From: an uncultured Lachnospiraceae bacterium
GTDB taxonomy: Bacteria; Bacillota; Clostridia; Lachnospirales; Lachnospiraceae
Length of the DNA stretch: 6,220 nucleotides
Reading direction: 5' to 3'
Assembly (NCBI GenBank): GCA_948468325.1
Contig: CAOKHR010000152.1
Location: 1 to 6,220, forward strand
Made by a program: the position numbers and the translations under genes. The notes under the pieces are model-generated. The model was not told where the DNA came from and made no database searches. It saw only the letters and a list, made by a program, of their open reading frames with translations. Positions 1 to 4,522 of the stretch are shown one piece after another. Position 1 is the first letter of the stretch; each line of letters starts with the position of its first letter.

Positions 1-80
1 TTGTGACGGATATTTCCATACTTTGTCCGTCTTGGCTCACTTATATTTTTGATTTCCTCTTTTAATTTTTTTATATCCAT
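1..80 (-). CDS. N-terminal part of an ISAs1-like transposase, cut by the window edge
   Basis: Reading the minus strand from an ATG at 80-78 gives 26 codons, beginning MDIKKLKEEIKNI and then SEPRRTKYGNIRH, open to the left edge. A short helical lead-in followed by a Pro-Arg-x-x-x-x-x-Gly-x-x-Arg-His stretch is typical of the N-terminal associated domain of ISAs1/H-repeat transposases, where it precedes a D-I-L-x-I-x-L segment that would lie outside the window. An in-frame GTG at 86-84 is an alternative start. Neither start has a clear ribosome binding site, so the start is uncertain. The gene is divergent from rplM. Whether the rest of the transposase is intact cannot be seen. The family call rests on remembered resemblance over only 26 residues. 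Confidence 0.5.
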   Translation of the reverse strand, partial: MDIKKLKEEIKNISEPRRTKYGNIRH

Positions 81-128
81 ATCCACTATTTTAATTTATT
101 TTTTGAAAAAGTAAATGCTGTTGCCCTG
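1..128 (-). mobile_element. Probable end of an ISAs1-like insertion sequence
   Basis: Read outward-in on the minus strand, the sequence from 128 begins CAGGGCAACAGCATTTAC, which fits the CAGGG-type terminal inverted repeats remembered for the ISAs1 family. It lies 42-48 bp upstream of the transposase start, a normal distance for an IS end. The other end and any target duplication are outside the window, so the boundary at 128 is a proposal. If correct, the element sits 20 bp upstream of the -35 box of the rplM promoter and leaves that promoter intact. Confidence 0.35.
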
Positions 129-147
129 GGTAATAGAAAACAAATTC

Positions 148-176
148 TTGACACACAAGGAAACGTGTAATATACT
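148..176 (+). promoter_or_regulatory. Sigma-A type promoter of the rplM-rpsI operon
   Basis: TTGACA at 148-153 and TATACT at 171-176 are separated by exactly 17 bases, giving a consensus -35 and a one-mismatch -10. The expected transcription start is about 183, which leaves a leader of roughly 150 nt before rplM. This fits the strong housekeeping expression expected for ribosomal protein genes. Confidence 0.85.
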
Positions 177-182
177 ATTAAA

Positions 183-317
183 GTCTGTAAATAGTATAGA
201 AATGCAAGCCAAGGCCCCGGTGAGCATTTAAACTATAATATTATGGCAGGAGAATAACGTCCGGACATACGGGATTCTGACTGTCAGAGGTAAAGGTAAA
301 GTAGTTTTGATAATTTC
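183..317 (+). ncRNA. Structured mRNA leader of rplM, probable L13 autoregulatory leader
   Basis: The 5' untranslated region is about 150 nt. It contains a stem formed by TATAG-AAATGC (195-205) pairing with GCATTT (224-229), then a three-A bulge, then CTATA (233-237). The loop is GC-rich and carries GCC, GGCC and CCGG blocks. Further down are the palindrome GTCCGGAC (259-266), a CGGG (270-273) that could pair with CCCG in the first loop, and a small hairpin TCTGA-CTG-TCAGA (276-288). Leaders in which ribosomal protein L13 binds its own mRNA are established upstream of rplM-rpsI in Firmicutes. Assignment to that family rests on position and structure and has not been tested against a covariance model. 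Confidence 0.6.
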
Positions 318-331
318 AAGGAGGGAAACCA

Positions 332-760
332 ATGAAAACATTTGTGGCTAACCCTGCATCCATTGAGAGAAAATGGTACGTAGTGGACGCTGATGGAATG
401 ACATTAGGACGTATGGCAGCCGAAGTTGCCAAAGTATTAAGAGGAAAGAATAAACCAATCTATACGCCGTATCATGATACAGGTGATTATGTGATTATCA
501 TAAATGCGGAAAAGATTAAAGTGACCGGCAAAAAGTTATCTCAGAAGATTTACTACCATCATTCCGATTATGTAGGAGGAATGAAAGAAACTACATTAAA
601 AGAAATGTTAGCAAAGCATCCGGAACGAGTTGTTGAATTTGCGGTAAAAGGAATGCTTCCGAAAGGACCGCTGGGAAGACAGATGTATAAGAAACTATTT
701 GTATATGCTGGACCGGAACACAAGCATGCAGCTCAGAAACCAGAAGTTTTGACATTTTAA
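332..760 (+). CDS. rplM: 50S ribosomal protein L13
   Basis: The 142-residue product has the usual length of bacterial L13, an early assembly protein of the large ribosomal subunit that binds 23S rRNA. Family hallmarks are visible: W-Y-V-V-D-A near residues 15-20, the LGRMA-x-x-V-A-x-x-L-R-G-K block that follows, the Y-T-P-Y-H-D-T-G-D-Y segment near residues 44-53, the N-A-E-K-I-x-V-T-G-K-K stretch, and a C-terminal M-L-P-K-G-P-L-G-R block followed by V-Y-A-G-P-E-H-x-H. The ATG start follows AAGGAGGG at 318-325 with 6 bases of spacing. It is the first gene of a two-gene operon with rpsI and is probably controlled by the structured leader, through which L13 represses its own synthesis in related bacteria. 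Confidence 0.97.
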   Translation: MKTFVANPASIERKWYVVDADGMTLGRMAAEVAKVLRGKNKPIYTPYHDTGDYVIIINAEKIKVTGKKLSQKIYYHHSDYVGGMKETTLKEMLAKHPERVVEFAVKGMLPKGPLGRQMYKKLFVYAGPEHKHAAQKPEVLTF

Positions 761-781
761 CCGGTAAGGAGGTAAATTACA

Positions 782-1174
782 TTGGCTAACGCAAAATATT
801 ACGGAACAGGAAGAAGAAAATCATCTGTTGCGAGAGTATATTTAATACCAGGAACAGGTAAAGTAACAATCAATAAAAGAGACATTGATGAATATTTGGG
901 AATGGAAACATTGAAGATGATTGTTCGTCAGCCATTAGTAGCGACAGAGACAGTCGATAAGTTTGATGTATTAGTAAATGTAAAGGGCGGCGGATATACA
1001 GGCCAGGCCGGTGCAATCCGTCATGGTATCGCAAGAGCGCTGCTTCAGGTAGATGCGGATTACAGACCTGTTTTGAAATCAAACGGATTCTTAACACGTG
1101 ATCCGAGAATGAAAGAGAGAAAGAAATACGGTCTCAAAGCAGCCCGTCGGGCACCACAGTTCAGTAAGAGATAA
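782..1174 (+). CDS. rpsI: 30S ribosomal protein S9
   Basis: The 130-residue product is full length for S9, a small-subunit head protein whose basic C-terminal tail reaches toward the P-site tRNA. Visible hallmarks are the N-terminal Y-Y-G-T-G-R-R-K-S-S-V-A-R-V motif, the G-G-G-x-x-G-Q-A-G-A-I-R-H-G-I-A-R-A-L block in the centre, R-x-x-G-x-L-T-R-D-x-R-x-x-E-R-K-K-Y-G, and the exact conserved ending Q-F-S-K-R. The start is a TTG at 782-784, chosen because AAGGAGGT at 766-773 lies 8 bases upstream and the protein begins exactly where S9 should. It follows rplM after 21 bases, so the two are co-transcribed, and a terminator comes 25 bases after the stop. Confidence 0.97.
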   Translation: MANAKYYGTGRRKSSVARVYLIPGTGKVTINKRDIDEYLGMETLKMIVRQPLVATETVDKFDVLVNVKGGGYTGQAGAIRHGIARALLQVDADYRPVLKSNGFLTRDPRMKERKKYGLKAARRAPQFSKR

Positions 1175-1199
1175 TTACAAGCAGAATAAGAGATTTTAT

Positions 1200-1238
1200 A
1201 AAACCCTTGAATGTCAAGTATTTTCAAGGGTTTTCTTT
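1200..1238 (+). terminator. Rho-independent terminator of rplM-rpsI, likely bidirectional
   Basis: AAAACCCTTGA (1200-1210) pairs perfectly over 11 bp with TCAAGGGTTTT (1224-1234) across a 13-base loop, followed by TTTTCTTT. On the minus strand the same stem is followed by TTTTAT, so it could also stop transcription coming from the IS3 remnant on the right. The plus-strand T-tract lies at the junction with the IS3 orfB fragment. Confidence 0.88.
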
Positions 1239-1428
1239 ATGTATGTCAGGAGAGCTTCATTCTCCATACAGCGCAGACCTTTGGGACGTTTCCGCCATGC
1301 ATAATAACCGCTTTTCGAAACCTGAAGCCAATGCGCCATCTTTGCGATCGGTATTTGGGGCGGTTCTGCTCCATATAAAGGTAACGGGTCACTTCAGGTT
1401 CTTTGCAAAGAAAGCGCTTGCTTTTTTT
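1214..1428 (-). pseudogene. 5' remnant of IS3-family OrfB, frameshifted and truncated
   Basis: In the -1 frame relative to orfA, the minus strand reads CKEPEVTRYLYMEQNRPKY down to about 1352. The recognisable OrfB sequence then resumes in the third frame as PIAKMAHWLQVSKSGYYAW, followed by RKRPKGLRCMENEALLTYIK. The change of frame at about 1349-1352 fits loss of one base. The conserved V-S-x-S-G-Y-Y-A-W block of OrfB is present, but the DDE integrase core that should follow is absent. After TYIK the frame runs through the rpsI terminator to a stop at 1216-1214, so those last residues are not transposase. Only about 60 of the usual 270-300 residues remain. Confidence 0.82.
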
Positions 1429-1673
1429 AGGAAATCATTTTCCTCTTCCAGATTCTTTATGCGCTTTTTCAAAGCGTGCAGTTCGGCATCCTCCTGATGC
1501 AGATTCCCACTGCCTACAAATGGTTCCGCGGGATGTTCCCTAAAGTGGGACATCCATGTATACAGGGTATTTACGTTGACACCAAGCTCCCATGCAGCCT
1601 GTGCCGCGGATACTCCTGACTGCACCCTCTTACATGCCTCTTCCTTGAATTCGATACTGTACGTCTGTGCCAT
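1389..1673 (-). CDS. IS3-family transposase OrfA (helix-turn-helix subunit)
   Basis: The 94-residue product matches the size and design of IS3-family OrfA. An N-terminal helix-turn-helix domain spans about residues 5-45 (YSIEFKEEACKRV, then AAQAAWELGVNVNTLYTWM). A leucine-zipper-like coiled coil follows at about 62-85 (AELHALKKRIKNLEEENDFL), and the ending KKASAFFAK is usual for this family. OrfA binds the terminal repeats and acts as a fusion with OrfB made by -1 frameshifting. The ATG at 1673-1671 has AGGAGG 7 bases upstream (complement of 1681-1686). The frame is intact, but the catalytic partner OrfB is truncated and frameshifted here, so the protein may only act on related elements or as an inhibitor. 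Confidence 0.9.
   Translation of the reverse strand: MAQTYSIEFKEEACKRVQSGVSAAQAAWELGVNVNTLYTWMSHFREHPAEPFVGSGNLHQEDAELHALKKRIKNLEEENDFLKKASAFFAKNLK
1422..1428 (-). promoter_or_regulatory. Slippery A7 site for OrfA-OrfB programmed -1 frameshift
   Basis: On the minus strand seven consecutive A residues, followed by G, lie 10-12 codons before the orfA stop. Moving back one base here opens the frame that reads CKEPEVTRYLYMEQNRPKY, which is typical IS3 OrfB beginning. The placement is standard for making the OrfAB transposase in this family. In this copy the shifted frame still leads only into a broken orfB. Confidence 0.7.
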
Positions 1674-1701
1674 AATCTTTCCTCCTGACTCTGCTGGATA
1701 G

Positions 1702-1731
1702 ATTATACCACTCGTTCTATATGTCTATCAA
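1702..1731 (-). promoter_or_regulatory. Promoter of the IS3-family orfA
   Basis: On the minus strand TTGATA (1731-1726) and a perfect TATAAT (1707-1702) are separated by 18 bases, about 30 bases upstream of the orfA start codon and inside the terminal region of the element. It would drive transcription leftward through orfA and orfB toward the rpsI terminator. Confidence 0.65.
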
Positions 1732-1746
1732 ATGGGGTATAAGACA

Positions 1747-2414
1747 CCGTTTACATCGCCCTTGGCTTTGACATGAATAGGAAAAAAGACGTCCTTGGAA
1801 TTTACGTGGGAGAAAATGAAAGCGCAAAGTTCTGGCTGTCCATTATGAACGGCTTAAAGAACCGCGGAGTAGAAGACATCCTGATTGCCTGCGTGGATGG
1901 GCTCTCCGGTTTTCCCCAGGCGATAGAAGCGGTTTATCCGCAGACGGAAATCCAGCAGTGCATCATCCACCAGATACGCAATTCCACGAAATTTGTGTCC
2001 TATAAGGACATCAAAAAACTGATGGCGGACTTAAAGCGCGTATACGCTGCCCCGACAGAAGAGACAGCATTAAGTGAGCTTGAACTGTTCAAGGACAAAT
2101 GGGAGGCAAAGTACCCGAAAATCTACAAATCCTGGCACGACAACTGGGCAACCCTGTCCACTTATTTCAAGTATCCGGAAGCAGTCAGACGGCTGATATA
2201 TACCACGAATGCCATAGAAGGGTTTAACCGCCAGCTTCGGAAAGTGACAAAATCAAAGACGGTATTCCCAACCGATGACAGCCTGTTAAAAATGCTGTAC
2301 CTGGCAATGATGGACATCACCAAAAAATGGACGGGCCACCGGCAGGACTGGGGTCAGATCCATTCCCAGTTGGAAATATATTTTGAGGAGAGGCTTTCCG
2401 GCAGGAATCTGTAA
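1747..2414 (+). pseudogene. C-terminal half of an IS256-family (mutator-type) transposase
   Basis: The open frame starts abruptly at the IS3 tip with codons for (A)VYIALGFDMNRKKDVLGIYV and runs intact to a TAA at 2412-2414, giving about 222 residues of a protein that normally has about 400. An internal ATG lies at 1773 but has no ribosome binding site. Family marks are visible: G-E-N-E-S-A-K-F-W, the second catalytic Asp in A-C-V-D-G-L-S-G-F-P-Q-A-I, the C-I-I-H-Q-I-R-N-S motif, and the catalytic Glu in T-T-N-A-I-E-G-F-N-R-Q-L-R-K. The first catalytic Asp and the N-terminal DNA-binding region are missing, so the fragment cannot be an active transposase. The upstream half is not elsewhere in the window. 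Confidence 0.92.
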
Positions 2415-2449
2415 AGAGGTATTTTAAGAAACTGCATTGACGGGTTCTG
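1747..2449 (+). mobile_element. 3' remnant of an IS256-family element
   Basis: This comprises the transposase C-terminal half plus a short downstream stretch, TATTTTAAGAAACTGCATTG followed by ACGGGTTCTG, whose TTGAC-type ending resembles the outward terminal repeats remembered for IS256 relatives. Because the left end is lost there is no partner repeat to compare, so the right boundary could lie anywhere from about 2445 to beyond the hairpin at 2472-2502. Confidence 0.5.
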
Positions 2450-2464
2450 AAATCTTTGTATAAT
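2437..2464 (+). promoter_or_regulatory. Promoter-like sequence at the outer end of the IS256 remnant
   Basis: TTGACG (2437-2442) and a perfect TATAAT (2459-2464) are separated by 16 bases. The -35 box falls in the presumed terminal repeat, a layout known to create outward hybrid promoters for some IS256-family elements. Transcription would start near 2471 and run rightward into the hairpin at 2472-2502 and the remnant frame at 2558-2803, ending at the terminator at 2801-2840. Confidence 0.5.
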
Positions 2465-2471
2465 ACAGACA

Positions 2472-2502
2472 GGGGCAGAACCAGAAAATCCGGCTCTGCC
2501 CC
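2472..2502 (+). repeat. GC-rich hairpin
   Basis: GGGGCAGA (2472-2479) pairs with TCTGCCCC (2495-2502). After one A-C mismatch, CC pairs with GG, leaving a loop of about 9 bases. No T-tract follows on either strand, so it is not a standard terminator. An overlapping alternative pairing exists between GGTTCTG (2443-2449) and CAGAACC (2476-2482). If the promoter at 2437-2464 is used, this hairpin would form the very 5' end of the transcript. Confidence 0.6.
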
Positions 2503-2538
2503 GTTGCAACTATTCATAAATCTTACATCTATTTTTTG

Positions 2539-2585
2539 AGTTTCTTCTGAAACTTGAAACGGTCTCGACAGCCAAAACTGTCTCG
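2539..2585. repeat. Two small inverted repeats and a short direct repeat
   Basis: AGTTTC-TTCT-GAAACT (2539-2554) and GACAG-CCAAAA-CTGTC (2567-2582) are perfect short stem-loops, and GTCTCG occurs at 2562-2567 and again at 2580-2585. No T-tract is placed to make a terminator. The stretch may be leftover mobile-element or leader sequence; no function can be assigned. Confidence 0.35.
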
Positions 2586-2803
2586 CTAATAAAAGTCTAA
2601 CTTTTAGGGGTCACCTCATTTATCATAGAAGACCTGATATTATATATAATTTACAGAAATTTTTTCAAACTCTCAAATCGGGCGATACAACCTTATGGAG
2701 AAACCATGATATTCTTTTTTTGTACGGTGTCGATGAAGAATTGAAAGATACTTTTTATGATATAATATTATATCATATACACAAGGACATAATAATATGC
2801 TAA
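2558..2803 (+). pseudogene. Start-less reading frame, possible C-terminal gene remnant
   Basis: A frame of 81 codons is open from a TGA at 2555-2557 to a TAA at 2801-2803. The part from about 2600 onward reads like real protein, with mixed polar and hydrophobic composition: GHLIYHRRPDIIYNLQKFF, then QTLKSGDTTLWRN, HDILFLYGVDEEL and KDTFYDIILYHIHKD. There is no ATG or GTG in frame, and no ribosome binding site precedes the late in-frame TTG codons. The stop codon overlaps the terminator stem, as a true gene end might. I do not recognise the family. It may be the tail of a gene broken when the IS256 element inserted, or a chance frame in A/T-rich DNA. Confidence 0.3.
2756..2777. repeat. 22-bp perfect AT-rich palindrome
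   Basis: TATGATATAAT at 2756-2766 is followed immediately by its exact reverse complement ATTATATCATA at 2767-2777, with no spacer. It lies 24 bp before the terminator stem and inside the remnant frame. It could be a dyad binding site or a chance product of low-complexity AT sequence. With no spacer it would form a hairpin only with a forced small loop. Confidence 0.7.
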
Positions 2804-2840
2804 AATCCCGCTTCTGTCTATTGTCAGCAACGGGATTTTA
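2801..2840 (-). terminator. Symmetrical stem-loop terminator between convergent units
   Basis: TAAAATCCCG (2801-2810) pairs perfectly over 10 bp with CGGGATTTTA (2831-2840) across a 20-base loop. It begins 27 bases after the stop of the minus-strand membrane protein gene and ends that operon. Because the stem itself ends in ATTTTA in both directions, it can also stop plus-strand transcription of the remnant frame, whose TAA is the first three bases of the stem. The T-tracts are short on both sides. Confidence 0.75.
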
Positions 2841-2866
2841 AATCTGTCTTATCTGTAAAGTTAAGC

Positions 2867-4453
2867 TTACATATCTGCAAGCAGAGCTGCAATCTCCTCC
2901 GGCGTCATTACATGTCCGAGGTTTGATGTTTCATTCTCTTCTTCTATTTCAGGTTCCGGCTCTGGTTTTTCGTTTATTTCACTAAGCAAATCTGCAATTT
3001 CTCCGGGAGTCATATTTTTTCCGGATTCCAGATTTACTTCTGCTGTTTTGGTCTTTTCCTCTACTGTACTATCAATCTCATTAAGTAAAGAAGAAATCTC
3101 ATCCTGTGTCATCTGCTTTCCGGATTCCGGTATCACAAACGCTTTCTCTATTACAGGTTCTTCCCGAATCACTGGCTCCGGCTGCATTATAGTTTCTGCG
3201 GCCATTTGAGGTTCTTCCTGTATCACAGGTTCTGTTACTATTTGCGGCTCTTCCTGTTTTACAGTCTCCACTGGCATTTCTGGCTCTTCCTGCATTACAG
3301 TTTCCGCTGGCATTTCTGGCTCTTTTTGCATTGCAGTTTCCACTGTTATTTCTGGCTTTTGCTGCATTACAGTTTCCACTGGCATTTCTGGCTCTTTTTG
3401 CATTGCAGTTTCCGCTGCTATTTGTGGCTCTTCCTGCATTTCAGTTTCCGCTGCTATTTGTGGCTCTTCCTGCATTGCAGTTTCCGCTGCTATTTGTGGC
3501 TCTTCCTGCATTGCAGTTTCCGCTGGCATTTCTGACTCTTCCTGTATTACAGGTTCGGCTGTTATTTCAGATTCCTTTGATATTACAGATTCGGCTGCTA
3601 TTTCAGGTTCTACTGGCACTTCGGTTTTTTCCGCTATTACCGGAGCAGGCTGTACGTCAGGATCTTCTGGTGCAGCTTCTGCTGATACTGAAGGATCTGT
3701 TAACAGCACAGGTTTTTCTACGATTACAGGCTCTACTGATATTTCGGATACCTTTTGCATCATTTCCTCATTTGCCGAGGCAATTTTTTCTTCAACTTCC
3801 TGAATTATCTCATCCTTTAATACATGAATACTCGCTTCTATATCAGAAGATACTGCAGAAATTTCGGCTCTTATATTTTCCTGTATCTTTGCCAGAACCT
3901 CTGTAATTTCCTGCGGGTTAAATTCCGGAGCAGCTTCCTTTTCCGGCTGATTCATGCTGCTTATTACATCATTCATTTTATTCTCAAAAGAACTGATACT
4001 TTCCAGAAGCTTCTCATTTGAATTCATGATTGCAACAGCATTTTCTTTGTTTCTTTTAATGGTTACTTTTCCTACTGCTTTTTGTGCCTGTATTAGCTCT
4101 TCTGTCGGAACTTCAGAATTTTCCCTGATTCTGTCTAATGTTCTTTCAATATCTAAAAAACTCTGTTTCATGGAAACATAAGAAACTTTCTGTGCTTTGT
4201 AAATACTCTCATATTCATTTCCACGGGCCAATACTCTGTCGTTTTGGATTTTAAAAGAAAAGTCTATAATCAAATACACCAGACACAACATAACTAACCC
4301 TATAATCCCCAGTAAAAGGTAACTTTTCGAAAAATTCATCATCAAATACAATTCAATGATAAAAAGTGCCGCTAAAATTATAATAGCAAACGTCATCTTA
4401 AGTCTTATTTTACCCGACTTATTTTCCTGCTGCAGTTCTTTTTCCTCCTTCAT
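2867..4453 (-). CDS. Membrane-anchored repeat protein with three C-terminal FliM-like motifs, function unknown
   Basis: The preferred start gives 528 residues. A lysine-rich N-terminus precedes two transmembrane helices at about 20-39 and 45-65, joined by a five-residue loop, so both ends should be cytoplasmic. A long charged helical region, probably coiled coil in part, covers about 70-240 (QNDRVLARGNEYESI, then ALT-type heptads such as ENIRAEISAVSSDIEASIHV). A Pro/Glu/Val linker follows, then twelve 12-residue acidic repeats (284-427). Three copies of a short motif end the protein: SGKQMTQDEISSLLNEID, SGKNMTPGEIADLLSEIN and LGHVMTPEEIAALLADM. These resemble the LSQxEIDALL peptide of FliM and FliY, which in flagellar switches binds phosphorylated CheY. 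The similarity is from memory, and partner binding is inference. It is second in an operon behind the gene at 4523-6220. I know no named family for the whole protein. Confidence 0.85.
   Translation of the reverse strand: MKEEKELQQENKSGKIRLKMTFAIIILAALFIIELYLMMNFSKSYLLLGIIGLVMLCLVYLIIDFSFKIQNDRVLARGNEYESIYKAQKVSYVSMKQSFLDIERTLDRIRENSEVPTEELIQAQKAVGKVTIKRNKENAVAIMNSNEKLLESISSFENKMNDVISSMNQPEKEAAPEFNPQEITEVLAKIQENIRAEISAVSSDIEASIHVLKDEIIQEVEEKIASANEEMMQKVSEISVEPVIVEKPVLLTDPSVSAEAAPEDPDVQPAPVIAEKTEVPVEPEIAAESVISKESEITAEPVIQEESEMPAETAMQEEPQIAAETAMQEEPQIAAETEMQEEPQIAAETAMQKEPEMPVETVMQQKPEITVETAMQKEPEMPAETVMQEEPEMPVETVKQEEPQIVTEPVIQEEPQMAAETIMQPEPVIREEPVIEKAFVIPESGKQMTQDEISSLLNEIDSTVEEKTKTAEVNLESGKNMTPGEIADLLSEINEKPEPEPEIEEENETSNLGHVMTPEEIAALLADM
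2870..3124 (-). other. Three FliM/FliY-like docking motifs at the protein C-terminus
   Basis: Motif 1 is encoded at 3124-3071, motif 2 at 3025-2972 and motif 3 at 2920-2870, the last forming the extreme C-terminus. All share G-x-x-M-T-x-x-E-I-x-x-L-L-x-[ED]-[IM]. Spacing is 15-17 residues of acidic, low-complexity linker. The conserved Glu-Ile-x-x-Leu-Leu core equals that of the switch peptide LSQ(A/D/N)EIDALL. Three copies imply multivalent binding. Confidence 0.7.
3173..3604 (-). repeat. Twelve tandem 36-bp coding repeats (12-residue acidic units)
   Basis: The array encodes units of consensus [EQ]-[IM]-x-[AV]-E-T-x-M-Q-[EK]-E-P, from EIAAESVISKES through QIAAETAMQEEP to QMAAETIMQPEP. All units are exactly 12 residues in frame. 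The central units (about 3389-3532) are nearly identical at the DNA level and the outer ones diverge, as expected for expansion from the middle by slippage or unequal recombination. Net charge is strongly negative, with regular proline every 12 residues, which suggests an extended, flexible spacer. Because of this regularity the opposite strand is also open in two frames, which are not genes. Confidence 0.92.
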
Positions 4454-4462
4454 ATACACCAT

Positions 4463-4467
4463 CCTCT
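4463..4467 (-). promoter_or_regulatory. Ribosome binding site deciding the start of the membrane protein
   Basis: On the minus strand AGAGG (followed by AT) lies 9 bases upstream of the ATG at 4453-4451. The longest frame could begin at an ATG at 4486-4484, adding MHMNNKQRMVY, but the sequence before that ATG (GATAGAATAAAAAT) has no Shine-Dalgarno match. The shorter protein beginning MKEEKELQQ is therefore preferred. The gap from the upstream stop to this start is 69 bases, with no clear promoter in it. Confidence 0.6.
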
Positions 4468-4522
4468 GTTTATTATTCATATGCATATTTTTATTCTATC
4501 ATAAGATGTATCTTTTTGAAAC

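Larger units (their letters stand above)
1235..1746 (-). mobile_element. Truncated IS3-family insertion sequence
   Basis: On the minus strand the element begins TGTCTTATACCCCATTTGAT at 1746, with the TG tip usual for IS3-family ends. It continues through a promoter, intact orfA, a slippery A7 stretch and the beginning of orfB. The sequence recognisable as orfB stops at about 1235, next to the rpsI terminator, so most of orfB (roughly the whole catalytic DDE integrase domain) and the second terminal repeat are missing. The tip at 1746 joins directly to IS256-family transposase codons at 1747. This is a dead remnant unless the product is supplied from elsewhere, and with one end missing it cannot move as a unit. 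Confidence 0.8.

Noticed and set aside
870..1097. Minus-strand open frame inside rpsI
   Set aside because: It is a shadow of the conserved S9 gene on the other strand, with no family resemblance.
1207..1497. Plus-strand open frame of 96 codons opposite IS3 orfA/orfB
   Set aside because: It is antisense to the recognisable OrfA and OrfB sequences, starts inside the terminator and has no ribosome binding site.
2317..2517. Minus-strand open frame over the end of the IS256 transposase
   Set aside because: It overlaps the conserved transposase C-terminus and the GC-rich hairpin; its composition does not look protein-like.
2539..2582. Small hairpins as a terminator for the IS256 remnant
   Set aside because: The T-run lies before the first stem on the plus strand and no T-tract follows either stem on either strand.
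3173..3604. CRISPR array from the regular 36-bp repeats
   Set aside because: The repeats are contiguous with no unique spacers, stay in one coding frame and diverge by codon, so they are protein-coding tandem repeats.
3206..3906. Long plus-strand open frames rich in Phe, Leu and Trp opposite the repeat array
   Set aside because: They arise from the 36-bp periodicity of the real minus-strand repeats. The proteins are unnatural Phe/Leu/Trp repeats with no ribosome binding sites.
3824..4181. Two further plus-strand open frames opposite the N-terminal half of the membrane protein
   Set aside because: They are antisense shadows of the coding sequence for the helical and transmembrane region and have no supporting signals.
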